Part shown: positions 23,201-34,731 of the stretch, one piece after another | Layout of the letters: every line of letters begins with the position of its first letter | Position numbering within the stretch: the first letter of the stretch is position 1 | NCBI RefSeq assembly: GCF_963675165.1 | Contig: NC_087377.1 | Coordinates: 15,744,198-15,808,197 of the forward strand | Direction: 5' to 3' | Length of the DNA stretch: 64,000 bases | Origin: Halichondria panicea | Taxonomy: Eukaryota; Porifera; Demospongiae; Suberitida; Halichondriidae | The notes under the pieces: model-generated | What the model was told of the DNA's origin: nothing | Database searches by the model: none | The model's input: the letters and a program-made list of their open reading frames with translations, nothing else | Position numbers and translations under genes: made by a program

Positions 23201-26200
23201 TTGAGCAGCTGTAGCAGTCTACACAGACACACACACACACACAAATACACTACCGTATACCTCGCTTGCGCATGCGCACCGAGGCATAATAACATTTTTA
23301 GTCGCAGTTTTAGTAACAAAATTATCCGCGGCCGTTATTCGAACGTGTGGTCGTCAAGGCAGTAATTGCATGTCGTTAATAACGATGTGCAATTACTGAT
23401 ATGCGATTAATCACTGTACGAATCCCAGTGAATAATAGGACATCATGCGATTATACTAATGAAGCTTGCTTTAAAAATAACCAGCCTATTATATTCATGG
23501 GCACTCGATCCTGATGGGAGTTTCATACTTAAATACCCCACTTGGCATCTGTATATATCTGTATCATATATAGTAACTAGAAAAATGTGGTTAGCGCATT
23601 TATCATTATCTCCCTGGCATATTGAAATGCTGATGTGGACAATAACTTGTATAATTATGCCGAGGCGTAGCCGCACGAGGGATACGGTAAAGCTGACTGT
23701 GTGTGTGTGTGTGTCTGTCTGTCTGAGTGTCTGTTCCAGCTGTAACTGCTCAAAACTAAAAGCTTCTATAGGCTTCTAGCCACGTTCTTTTATTTGTGGA
23801 TTTAGCATTAAAGCTTCTTTCTCGAGTTATGGCTAGTTAAATAAAAGGGATTATTTATATAGCCAGAGCACTCTCAAAGGTGCTCCACATTTATTAATAG
23901 CATAAGCAAGTGACATGTGCATTCATAGCTGTCACATCGTACATCATTTTCACAATTAGTACGTACCTGCTAAAGCGTTGTCAGAGCAAATTGAGGAGGT
24001 AAGATTGGTACTGTATCCCAATTCCAGTGTAAAAACTGTTCCCATTCGAAATAAGAATCATCGGACAACCAAATAATTATGTTCTAGGACAGATATTTAC
24101 AATGACTGCTGGTAGGTGATTCTTGTGCAGAGGTAGCTATGGAACAATTTACTTGTTAGCTTGGGACACTGCGAGGTAAACAAAGGAGAAAATTAGCAAT
24201 TGCAGTCTAATAATAAGTCTAGAATAAATCATACCCCCTCATTATAATTATTTTTGAGTGCATATTATTATAGATCTTAACATACCTTCTCTAAATGGTC
24301 AGTGCTGACAGCAAGTTGATAAGTGGTTGTCCTAAAAGAGTAGCTATACTAGCTATAATTATATATATCTATCTAGATAACAGACAGCTGCATGTAGCTA
24401 GACAAGTTTGCAACATCATATTAAAGCTATAGCAACACCATGTGCAGCTGGCAAGAATATAGCTAGCTAGCTAGCTCAGCTCAATTAAGCAAGCTCAGTG
24501 AAGCTTTTGTTGCAGCTATATACTCTTCCCACAAGTGAGAAATGGGTCATCACTCCTTCATCCAAGCAGAAGGTGGCACCCTAGTTGAGTCACAACAACA
24601 AGTGGATAGGGAAAACTGATTTACCCTCCGAAAGGAGAAGAGTTGTTCTCTTTTGCTGGCATGAATATGATATTAGGAAGTCAATCACCGGTTTCAAAAA
24701 GGCAAAGAAAAACGATGCAGCATATAAAGAAGAAATGGGAGCACACATCGACACAAAGAAAATTGGTATGTTTGACTATAGAGTTAGAGGGATTGGACAC
24801 AAAGGTATATAACATCTGCGCTATGCTGCGGCTTAATCGAGGCCATCACAACACTACATATTTCTACACACAGTGCCTAATAAACTACAAGTATATAACT
24901 GCATGTGCTCAGCCCACCAGTACGCTTACCTTGGAAATATCTTTTTTTACTGGGTCTGATCAGTCAGTAGCAAGTATACATAGGCATGTTATACAGCCCT
25001 GAAAGAGATGTCTCGAAGAAACACAACTTTCTTATTTTAAAAGAGTTATAGCTACCCATCAAAAAGTTTAATAGCCTCGTTTATAGGGCATAACACGAAT
25101 GCTAAAAGCATAACGTGCACCACTCTGTTGCAAATCCCTCTAATTCAATCTAACCCACTTACATGTATATAATAATGAAAAATGACATTTATATGAATGT
25201 CTGTCCGTTTTAAATTGCAGGTTTAAAGGACATCCTTATTCAAAACTGTGGTGAGCCACCTAAACACAGCATTTGCTAAAGAAGGTGGACAAGCAATTTG
25301 TCAATAAGACAATGACATAAATAGATGACATAATTGTACAGTGGACAAAAAGTCCGCAGAGGTAAGTTGTGTATACAGCTAATTACAAGCATGATACCGT
25401 ATAATTATATAGCAGGTAATTTTCATTGAGGGAAATTTTCGTATACAGCTCAGGATAGTGACGTTGAATCTATTGCGGTAGAATAATTTCGTATATAGTT
25501 TTAATTTTCGTATAATGCTCTTCAATATGAAATGAACGAACATTTCCACCGTACAAAAATAACCCGCTATACCTATGATTATAATTATACAAGCATTTAC
25601 ATATCAGGAGTGTATACGGTGGCCAAGAAGGGTCACCCACGTCCGCCTACTGCCACAATAATTAATCGCTCGCAGAAGCTTTGCTAGCTTCGCTCGCGGT
25701 GGCGTGTGCAGACTTACCGTTATTTGTTTAACCGCGCAGGCATTAGTTTAATGTGCTTACCGCAAGCGCTTAATTTTTAACACGCGTGGCTAATGCACCT
25801 ATCTATGCAAAGCCCCACTACCCCCCTCCCAGGACAATGGGGGGCTTTGTCAATTTGGAGGTGCAAAGGACTCTCCCCCTGGGCAATTTTATTTGACAAA
25901 CCCTCGGTAAATACCCCAAGGGCATGACAGTTTGACACAATAATACAATATAGAGACAAACGGCTATGATAGTACTAACGTACAAAGTTAAATTCCCACC
26001 TCCAGGGCTAGGTTTTATAAACAAAGCTCCCAGAAACCCCCCCCCTTGTCCAGGGAAGGGGGTAGTGGGACTTTGCATTGATAGGTGCATAACAAAGCCA
26101 CGCGCGGCATAGACGTAGGTGAGTGACCCTTCTCGGCCACCGTATAGGTGAAAATATAATTATGAGAGACGCGTTGTTTAATTAATGTATACAAATTTGT

Positions 26201-27167
26201 ACAGATCTGATGATTATGTACTAAAAATTGATTAAAGGTAGTGCAAATTTGTACAATTGTAAATTATTCTTTTCTCAATAATTTTCCAGGTTCAAATGGC
26301 CGGTTTTGAAGATGATACCACACCACAAGAGGAAAAATTTGACTCTGACTAACTACACTAGTGAAAAAAGAACGATATTTAACATCTGTAAAACTATTAT
26401 TATCCCGCTATCCTAAAATGGGACATTTATCAATGTATTCTGACAACGTGCAATTATATAGCAAATATTACACAAATGTTAGCATCTTAGAACGTATTTC
26501 ATAAAGGGAACCTGTAGGTCATAACCTGTTTTCATTGCAAACCAAACGAATTTTAAGTTTGTTTCTCCCTATAACACATAACAAGTACAATGGTAGATGC
26601 TTACAAACAACTCACAATCGGTCGTGGATAGTGAAGCAAAAGATAGAGTAAAGCATGTTGTTTCGATGGGAATGGAGAATACGAATCAGAGGACGATGAA
26701 GCATTGCACACAACTTGAATAGTATCTGGTAAGTAAAGACAGTCGTAACGTAGCTAGCTAACATTGTGAACACTGAATACAATGTACCTTGCAGTGTGTC
26801 ATATAACTCATCCTCTGTATCCTCACCATCATCGTCATCATCGTCATAATCTTCATCAGGTAGAACCTAGCGGCTTATAATTAAACGGTATTAAGTACTA
26901 TTGCTTGAGTTTACCTGAAAGTCATCATCACATTCTACATGCCTTCCCTGATCGTCCGAGTCATCCTGGATATCACCATCATCAACATCCGCCATTAAGG
27001 AATGAATTGAAGCTTGATGCTTGTGCTTCATTGTCTTTAGATGCCTCTCATAACCAGACTTAAATGAGCAGTCTATTTGGCACACTTCGCACCAATTTGC
27101 ACCTTAGTAATTATGATAATTAATACAGAGTATTAGACACATTGTATGTACCTATTGATGTTGCCAT
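17293..27167 (-). CDS. tnp2/KDZ-type transposase gene, multi-exon, interrupted by later insertions
   Basis: The N-terminal exons 27167-27152, 27102-26915, 26866-26788 and 26725-26616 join in frame. They give a U1-like zinc finger (C-x2-C-x12-H-x5-H), a very acidic stretch and SPFPSKQHALLYLLLHYPRP. After a 4.6-kb gap come exons near 21.97, 21.8, 21.6 and 21.4 kb, the core at about 19660-19243 (SDDTSGNKSKKWN, then FDAFL and a DNPRAAE acidic motif), TPVECLHTILLGPVKYL near 18.9 kb, KMKVHLLLHLVDDL near 18.4 kb, IFSNRRAPSRDIA near 18.2 kb and a last exon 17628-17293. These motifs are those of DDE transposases related to tnp2 and KDZ elements. The exon at 17.69-17.85 kb is hard to place in frame. 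It may be a decayed or a domesticated gene. The element ends were not found. Confidence 0.7.
19678..20233. mobile_element. hairpin MITE with identical 116-bp arms
   Basis: The arms starting TCCGACTAGAAAAACATTTG at 19678-19795 and 20118-20233 are inverted copies with no mismatch that I can see over about 116 bases. The element lies in an intron of the transposase gene, just upstream of its core exon. Identical arms suggest recent insertion or arm conversion. Confidence 0.85.
20803..20843. repeat. (ACTT)n microsatellite
   Basis: There are about ten ACTT units with one ACTC variant. Confidence 0.9.
22870..23287. mobile_element. 418-bp palindromic MITE, ATGCCTCGGTGC ends
   Basis: The outer inverted repeats ATGCCTCGGTGCnCATGnGCAA run about 40 bases and end in ATACGGTAGTG. 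Inside, a second pair of arms (GCTTACTTGGAATGC and its inverse) meets near 23060. The whole element is therefore close to a perfect foldback. It lies in the large gap of the transposase gene. Confidence 0.75.
23287..25395. other. transposase intron, repeat fragments, no supported gene
   Basis: At about 23655-23850 is a partial copy of the preceding MITE family (TATGCCGAGGCG end, then a GT run and CTTCTATAGGCTTCTAGCC). A 75-residue frame at 24585-24812 is rich in lysine and lacks clear splice sites or family features, so I do not call it a gene. The remainder is AT-rich. Confidence 0.4.
25396..25574. mobile_element. degenerate copy of the CCGTATA MITE
   Basis: The ends ATACCGTATA and, inverted, ATAGGTATAGCGGGTTA match the family inserted at 9146. 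The left arm has an 8-base insertion. Confidence 0.5.
25613..26146. mobile_element. nested inverted-repeat element, TATACGGTGGCC ends
   Basis: The outer TIRs of about 35 bases begin TATACGGTGGCCnAGAAGGGTC. An inner pair at about 25797-25840 and 26045-26091 reads CACCTATCnATGCAAAG inward. This indicates either one element inside another or a compound foldback. Short frames over it are by-products of the inverted sequence. Confidence 0.7.
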
Positions 27168-27368
27168 ATTGTGTTAATTGAACCTTCCAAGCTGCAAGGG
27201 GAACCTCAACAAAAGTGCTTTACTTCTTTATTCAAAAATAAGAATTCACGTGCCTTAGATCTATCCACGTGAGCGCGCACATTGGCCACCATTGCGCAGT
27301 GACCGAGACTGGAAGAAGAGATCCGCTGACAAATTCATGAGATTTGACTCTATTAGATCGATGTGATC
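27168..27368. promoter_or_regulatory. divergent promoter region between transposase and plus-strand gene
   Basis: The transposase ATG (27167, minus) and the ATG at 27369 (plus) are 201 bases apart and face away from each other, so one intergenic region probably drives both. Confidence 0.4.
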
Positions 27369-28698
27369 ATGTCTCGCTTGCTATCTGCACGAGGTTGAAT
27401 AAGTACAAGCTCATGGAACACTCCCCGTCCTGTTACAACACTCAGAACCCCCCACAGGGGTGAGTTTGATTAAGTTATATTATTAATGACCTATAATCTG
27501 AAAAATTGCTCATCCTACATGTTGCAGGTGGTTCAGTGCCAAGTCGTACTGACGGAGGTGCATCCGGTAATGGGGATGATGCTACCGTCGATGTGCTGGC
27601 TCAGAGAAGAAGCAGTGGAGATGGTAAACTATATAAATCATGCTATTTACTGATGTTTTGCTATTATATACAGGGCTCAGTGATGTGCAATCACGGAGGT
27701 CTCAGTCAGAGCAAATATCTACTCTTGCTGAAAGTGAGTATAACATTTTTTAGTCACGTCTATCTGACATTGCAATGCATAATAATAGATAGTGTTACAC
27801 TTATGGCAAGCAAGCAGCAGGAAATTTTGGAACGGGTGAAGGCCACTGACGTAAGGTTGAGCCATTATGGAGACAGTAATCAACAGAAGTTTTCGAGAAC
27901 TAAAAGTACTAATCGAAACACAGGAAAAGAAAACTTATACAATACGAAATTCTCCTTATGAGGTAGGTCAACTTCTTTGTATATAAAAATTGTCCCAAAA
28001 AATCGATTAATTATTATGTTTTAGGTGGAGCTTAAACACAAGATTGCCAACTTGTTTTGCGAGACACTAAATTCGTATCCTCAGGAAAATGAAGTGAATG
28101 TAAGTCGAACTTCATCAGTATTGTCTTGCAGTATATACAATATATGCAGGACGTTGTTAAAGATACTCTATCACGAGATGACTTCACCAAAAAATACAAA
28201 GTTGTTGTTGCTATCAAGGCGGCCAAAGATATGCTTTCAATTTTCCGAACTGAAGAAAGAAGGAAGGTTATAACTTATACCGTAATGAATGTATACTTTA
28301 TACTCCATATAGATATTGGGAATTCCTCCATACCCAAATGCTTGTCTTCAAGACACAGTCTCGTTATGTCGTAACCTCATCGATTTCTTGAAGGCCTCAA
28401 CAGAGAAAGTCGAACCGAACTACTTGAGGCACCTTGTTTTGATGGTTAGTTCCAGCCAAATTTTACTGTCCAAATTATTATTATTATACAGCGCAAATAC
28501 GTCAGAGAAAATCAGGCCTGTGCTCAGCACAGGTTTCATGAAGGCTTTAAAACATGGCTTTCGGATGTTTATGAAAATGGTGTCGAGGAGTCAGAATGGG
28601 AGACATTATTTGAGGAAGATGAGCATCACCCATACAATGAGTACCCCGTATCGTATCCTGACATTACGCTGACACAAGAAGGAACACCTGCTCAATGA
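27369..28698 (+). CDS. unrecognised gene divergent from the transposase
   Basis: The exons are 27369-27393 (MSRLLSARG), 27528-27623, 27674-27733, an exon from about 27786 to 27961 whose frame changes midway, 28025-28099, 28150-28266, 28311-28444 and 28492-28698. The splice phases agree except within the 27.8-28.0 kb exon, where a small intron or a frameshift must be assumed. The protein starts with a serine- and glycine-rich region and then a charged helical part (VELKHKIANLFCETLNSY, DVVKDTLSRDDF). It ends with an acidic tail, TLFEEDEHHPYNEYP. It has no signal peptide or membrane segment. I do not recognise the family. Its position beside a transposase suggests a second transposon-borne gene, possibly a DNA-binding or targeting partner; that is inference. 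Confidence 0.5.
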
Positions 28699-29200
28699 GT
28701 GTATAGGTTTCAGGCAACTTTACGTCACATGCATGACTGACTCTTGTTTTCAATTATCGTTCTTTATACTCGATATCAATCACCACTTGTATTATCGACT
28801 AGGTGTTATTATTATTGTGTTACCTCAATTATATCTCTGCCCAACAAATCATCTCTTTACTTCTCTCGACTTGCATTAATCATTATTTTGATCCAACACT
28901 ATCTTTACTCCTCACATGCACAGTCATGGTTCATTAATTCTCAATGGAAAGTTCAAAGTTCATCACACTACCTTAATAAACACTAATTTCAAAGAAAAGT
29001 AACACTAATTATTACTCATCGTCAGAAGATGAGAAAGAAATGTTCCAAAGCTTTGGAGGAGTTATGTACAGTTCTTTCTTGTGTCTGCAAGTCTTTCTTT
29101 CATGAGATATTTGGTTTTCCGAATCATACCACTGCATGTACGTGTATACAGATATTGATCGATAAAAACAGATGATAAAAAGTCATAACTTACACTAGCA
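28699..29200. other. spacer between convergent genes
   Basis: This is AT-rich sequence after the stop of the plus-strand gene. Weak open frames exist on both strands, and none has convincing splice sites. Confidence 0.35.
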
Positions 29201-29803
29201 CAATCGTAACAGCTCAGACTCTCTTTAAGTTTACCACTGCATCTTGGATGCTTGAGCCTCTTCCTTTCTGCAATCTTGGAAGGTGTGCTGATTGTTGATT
29301 TCTATGTGTAGGTTAATGGGTATTTATACGCTTATTACTATAAACGGTCACGTACCTTGGTATATATCTTCTTACTAATAGATGTCTTTCGACGACTTGT
29401 CAACCAACCACTAGCACTGTACCAGGCATTGTGGTATAAATCACATGCTTTGTATTCGTATTACTCACGAAGATGTGGGATGATTAAAACTACCACCATC
29501 ACGATCAGTGGGGTCCGGGTCATCAGCAGTTTGCTATGAGTATTAATATACCATTAATGTAGATGTCTTGTAAAAAATCACTCCTACCACAGAGTCTAGA
29601 CTATAACAGGAAAGTAGTAGATCATCAACCCCCTCATCTGCAATGTCGTCAAACGACAATTTTCGACTTGTAAGCTTAAAATTATAATTTTGATCATCAG
29701 TGCATACACAGTTTAATAGAAAGTAACTCACGTGTTTCCACTGTCTAGATGACTGACGTCTATTAGCTGTTTGGCGTTGAGCTATCTGGCCAGTTGTTCT
29801 ACC
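29201..29803 (-). CDS. possible gene, cysteine-containing, exons only partly joined
   Basis: The exons 29803-29732 (GRTTGQIAQRQTANRRQ), 29674-29591 (SRKLSFDDIADEGVDDLLL) and 29533-29469 have GT-AG borders and agree in phase. Further down, the segments KACDLYHNAWYSASG (about 29450-29357) and RLKHPRCSGKLKESLSCYDC (about 29300-29210) look coding, but the join between 29469 and 29450 leaves too little room for an intron. The cysteine-rich end could bind a metal. I do not recognise the family. Part may be decayed. It may be a third gene of the same transposon. Confidence 0.35.
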
Positions 29804-30584
29804 CTACACAATAAAAAAAAACCAAAGTAACTCTGTAAACCTTCGTGGGAGTTTGCACCTTTCCACACTGTCAGCGAGCATCAGTGCCTGCTTCTTAATA
29901 GCTACAGTAACAATAAACAATTGGGTTTAAGTGCTAATACTAATATACACAATCACAGATTTTGATCAGAAGGCCTTGCTTTTATGTACTGGGAAAATTG
30001 GACAAGAAACTGTATGTCCTTTCAGCTCATGCTCACCCTTTAACTCTCCAAGAATCTTAGCAAGGCTCATATTAATCACTCATGTCACTCAACAAGCTCT
30101 CATTTGCTCACATGCACAGATGTGTAGCAGAGCAGCTCCTTCCTCACTTGTGATACATAGTTGAACATCAGATTTGCAATCTTAGTGAAGTACATATTAC
30201 ACACACATCTTTAACACATATATGATCCACTTGTATAGTAAATAGATTTGATACGGTTCTGTGCACACATCAGTATAATAAGTGCACCTCTCACATATCC
30301 TAATCATGTATGTGGATTTTTGGTTGTGTATACACGAATATAAATGTCACAAAAGTGAACGAGAATATCCATTTGTCAAAATCGACTGACACATGCGCAG
30401 ACAACTAGTACCAGGCCTAGTTGTTCGCCTAACCGTTATAAAAGCGAAAACTCGGCCTGGGATCGAGGCTAGGAGAAAGCATGAATTTGTAAGCAGAATG
30501 AAAGAAGGATTGCTTTTTTGGACGTTTCTGGTTTTAAAATTCTGCTGTAAACAAAAAGTACGCACAACTTGAATGCATAATTAT
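29804..30584. other. spacer, no gene seen
   Basis: This is AT-rich DNA. The sequence AGGCCTAGTTGTTCGCC near 30415 and CCTGGGATCGAGGCTAGG near 30456 recalls the ends of the element at 38845-39610, so a remnant of that family is likely. No coding exon is supported. Confidence 0.35.
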
Positions 30585-30824
30585 TATACAAAGTTCAGTG
30601 TGTTCAGTTCTCCCCGCCATCCACACAATCAAATTCTCTTTACACCACATGTGGGTACCTCATCCCACAAGCATTCCTTTTTAATACCGAAATGGAACTC
30701 TTTACCACCAGAAGTTATTAATAGCCCCTCTGCCCCTCTGCTTCATCATTTAAATCGAACCTCAGTAATTTCTATTCAACAATGTAATATCATAATTTTC
30801 TGTTCCATTTTTAATAAATAATTT
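30585..30824 (+). pseudogene. 3' end of a LINE reverse-transcriptase ORF
   Basis: The frame reads KHSFLIPKWNSLPPEVINS, the signature found near the C-terminus of many non-LTR retrotransposon polymerases (a hydrophobic patch, then WN-x-LP). It is followed by a stop and AATAAATAAT. The catalytic parts are absent, so this is a 5'-truncated copy, as is usual for LINE insertions. It lies just 3' of K3. Confidence 0.55.
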
Positions 30825-31027
30825 ATGGCCATCATAATAGCTACAGTAGCTTTATGTCCACATGTTATGTAGCTTTGGCATCTCCACCGAGGCATCAGCA
30901 CCCCCCGGTGCTTTCATTTATTCTGTAATTATGCTTTCAATGTTGAACTTAATATCTAGAAAAGCTTTTTTCAACACAATAAAAAAATCAAGATTGATCG
31001 TTGAACAATGTTAACTCCACAAAATAA

Positions 31028-33786
31028 CTAATCACTTATAGAAAAGAAATCCACAATTTGAATACGATCAGAATATAGTTCTGTCTGTCCTCCGGCTACA
31101 ATGACCTCTCCACTAGGAAGTACTGAGCATGTGCAGCCGTATCGTGCAGTAGGCAGATCTCCCACTTTCACCCACCTCCTGGTGTCAGGCTGGTAGAGGT
31201 AGATCGATGAACTTGGGTTGCGTCTGTCGTCCCGTCCACCAACGGCTAAGAGTGACCTCCCAATACTGAGAGGAGCTGAGAACACGAGTGGTACTTCCTG
31301 TAAGGTCTGCCAGAGAATGGGTGGGTCCCGGTTGGAAAGGGCAATTGCAACGAGTTCCTTGAGGTTCAAGTTGTCCGATTTGGTTGCCCCAGAAAGGGCA
31401 TTGGCAATAAGTTCATCGAGGTTGACGTGGAGCACCGACTTGGTTTCCCCAGTGTGATCCAACCCTCCCATTAGGTAGAGGGTGTTTCCTATGAGAGTCG
31501 ATTTCAGTACTGATCGTGGGCTAGGTAGTGACTGAGCAATGTACCATCTTCTTGATGCCACGTCCAACACCTCCACAGAGGAGGAGAACTGTCCTTTAAT
31601 ACCCCCACCAGCTACAATAATGTGGTTGTTGAAGGAGACAGCTGTTGAGGAAAAACGAGCAATGTTCATTGGTGGATACGGGCGAGTCCATTTTCCTGCT
31701 TGAAACACTGCAAGTTGATTGGTTTCTTCACTGGTTCCCGGATCCTGTCCTCCCACCAGCACTAGTCGATTAGTGAGTGATGTCATAGAGAACCACTTGG
31801 CAGTGTACTCTGGTAGTTTGGTCCATTGATCTTGCTTGAGCTTCATCACTGTACACTCGTCACAATTGTCATCAAGACTAATATTTCCGTACCCTCCACC
31901 AACATACACCGTGTCACTGATAACAACACTCCGTACCGCGCCACCCATCTTGGTTGGCAAATTTTTTCCTCTTTTCCATATCAGAGTGAGTGGAGGTCTC
32001 AACTCTCTGAGAGGGGGACCCTGAATAATGAATGAGTATAATTAATTAGGATAGTGTCTACTAACAAGCGAGTGTTACTTGTAGCAATAATTGCATGCAC
32101 ACTAAATCACTTTCTCTAATTAGCTTAAGAGGCCACGCCCACCAGTCTAATAGAATCTATGGTACAGATATATCGGATTAAAGTTTCTACTATATATAGC
32201 TCTACAATAATAAAATAAGAAACTGGTGCATTTCGTCTCACCTGTCTCTGTTTTTGACAATTTTCGCTAACGGAGTACATAATTATAGGCACACTCAAAC
32301 GGATGTGTAGTTACGGCTTAACATACAAGACAGCATCCATGCATTGCTGCTGTGGGAATCTCATTCACACACTACATGTACGCACCTTCTTGACTGGTTG
32401 AGTGTCCTTGGACTCTCTCTTTGTTGCCTCCAATGTGTCTGAGCATCTAGTCAGGTCATCATCTAAAAATCGAACCAACATTAATAAAGACGAATTTGAT
32501 TTTTTCGTAGAGTGTATAGTGTTAGCTGTAACAGCTAAAATGTAAATTGACTCACAGATGTCCCTGGCAGATGGTCTCCTCCTCATGTCTTCTTGCAAGC
32601 AACTGTCGATAAGCTTCCTCAACCTGTGTGTGCGAGGGATCCGGGCAACATGGAATGATCGATCTTCCACAGATTTGACTGTCTTTAGCTTGCGAACAAT
32701 CTGTACCATAATCGCCCCAAGGGAAAAAACATCCACGCTATTATCGTAATTCTCCTCATCCAATCGAATAGCCTCGAGAGGTAGATACCCTCTACAGTGA
32801 CCAACAGCTGTGAGGGTTTGGCTAAGCTTGGAGGGATCGTATAATCGTGACATACCAAAGTCGGAAATTTTTGCGATAGGCATTGGTTGTGTAAGCTTCA
32901 GCAAGACGTTATCGCCACAGAGGTCACGGTGGATAATCTGCTTGCTATGAATGAAGGCCAGACCACAAGCCATGTCTTTGGAGAGACTAATTTCACATTC
33001 GCTAGTGAGGGACTCTTCACCAAGGCCAGAGAAATAGGATCTCAGATTGCAATCCATCAGCTCAACAATGAGGATTGTACTACCTGATTTGGGGTGCGTG
33101 GCAGTCGACAGAAACTGAACAACGTTTGGGTGCTGGAACGACTTGAGAAAATCACTCTCACGATCAATTGCATTGCTAGCTTCTTCGTTTTTGCCGATTG
33201 AAATACTTGCCTGCATCTCCACAGCATCGTGAAGCAGAACTTTGACGGCACACATCTCGCCCTTGTAGCTGCCTTTGAAGACTGCTCCAAATGCACCTTT
33301 ACCAAGAAGCTCGTCTAGGAAAACGATCAAATTGTCGTTGATCAACTGGCGATTTTGGTCATCTGCAGAACATTATGTGTGTATGTCACGTGTGTGTGCG
33401 TGTGTGTGTGTGGGGGGGGGGGCAGGGGGTGAAATTATACCAACTAATTATGAGATATGCATTCCTGTGCTGAACTAATGCTTACCCTCTGAAGTAGACT
33501 GTAAATGATCTTTCTCGATGGTCTTGGCTATGTGAAATTCACCCACGATGGGACTAGACAAAGCCTCCACCATATCTTTCCAGCTTTTCTCTCCTTCTGC
33601 ATTAAGCCATTCTTTCAAACCCTCACGATTGCAGTCATCAGGAATGTTGCTCCATTCTTTCCCAATGCTGTCAATTGTAGCTGAGGGTACATCAAGAATA
33701 AGCAAGATGTTTCGCCACTTGATTCGAGCATCAAACGTGACAAGGTACAATCTCTTTAGATCTGCTATTGTGAGATAGTCAGACAT
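31028..33786 (-). CDS. K3: death domain, kinase and Kelch protein lacking the charged-helix exon
   Basis: The coding exons are 33786-33486, 33362-32556, 32462-32386 and 32020-31028, all GT-AG, joining in frame to about 725 residues. The death domain is at about 1-95. The kinase retains the GKGAFG loop, the AVK lysine, HRDLCGDN and SDFG. The 25-codon charged exon of the other K genes is deleted: the region at 32235-32275 keeps only its last codons and donor. Because the flanking introns are phase 0 the remaining exons still join in frame. The Kelch exon is longer, with an internal repeat (NLDELIANALS then NLKELVAIALS) between blades 4 and 5 and a longer loop in blade 1. K3 is the most diverged Kelch of the set and lacks plus-strand USF or acidic-gene neighbours. 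Confidence 0.85.
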
Positions 33787-34381
33787 CTTCTCTAGCTCTG
33801 CAGAGTGTGGGATGGATAGAGACATACTGATAAAATACTAGGCGGCGGCGGCAGCGGGTGACCCTGTCGGCCACATAAGTAAAGCTATATAGACTAGCTA
33901 GCTCTAAACCATCTACAGTATAAACAGTGCTGTCTGCACTCACTGATAATAATCCAGAGGCTACAGTATTTTCATTCAGATCACAGCATTAAAGTTACAG
34001 TAGAAAAACAATTTTTATCCCATGGCCGGATGCAGCAATAACAAAATTAATATCTTTGTAGTCACCTTGACGTCGTGCGCCGCCGCCCGTAGGGAGGGCG
34101 CTATAGGCAGCGGCGGCCCGGCGCGACTAATATCTTTGTTCTTTGTTGAAGACATTGGTCCCCTCCCCCCGGATACGGCAATATTTTCTGCCGTAGAGGG
34201 GTCCGGGGGGGGGGGATCATCGATGTACGGCAACTAAACGTAGACAGTCCGGTGGACCATTAAATTGTGCTGTTGCAGAGGGTCCCCCCTTACGGCCCCA
34301 CAGTGCAGTGCTGCCCGGTCAAGAGTAGTGTAGATCTGCTATAATTATTTGAATTGATTATATAACTATTGATTATATAAC
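33787..34381. other. K3 upstream region and GC-rich patch
   Basis: A likely non-coding first exon lies near 33946. From 34075 to 34220 the DNA is unusually GC-rich, with a self-complementary GATACGGCAATATTTTCTGCCGTA-like hairpin near 34172-34195 and a run of G at 34204. No gene is supported. Confidence 0.4.
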
Positions 34382-34731
34382 TAGGCCCTGATAAATTATG
34401 CTCAGAATAATTTTAGCATATCCCTAGGTGTCCAAAAAATTAATGTTCATTTTTGTAAAGATCCTTATAATTATTAAATTTTGCATAATGATGTTCTCAT
34501 GGCAAAAATGGCTGAAGGTGTTATTATGGATTAGTTCAAGTCAGCAAGATAACATAATTATGTCGTGTGTCAGTTGTGTGCTGTGTTTATGTCTACTAAT
34601 TCTGTCTATAATGTTTATGTCACATTTTTTGGTAGAGAATAATCGTATTTTTTATGACAATAATCGTAGAATAATAGGCACATTTTTCAAGAATTAAGGG
34701 GGAAAATAAAAGCATAATTTATCAGGGCCTA
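34382..34731. mobile_element. 350-bp MITE, perfect 20-bp TIRs
   Basis: The ends TAGGCCCTGATAAATTATGC are exact inverted copies at 34382-34402 and 34711-34731. The interior is AT-rich and has no meaningful frame. Confidence 0.75.

Noticed and set aside
24585-25002. Overlapping frames near 24.6-25.0 kb
   Set aside because: Lysine-rich but without exon borders that join to neighbours; could be a decayed transposon exon, not supportable.
34075-34220. GC-rich patch as a CpG-island promoter
   Set aside because: Very short, dominated by a G run and a hairpin, and not next to a supported first exon other than K3's distant one.
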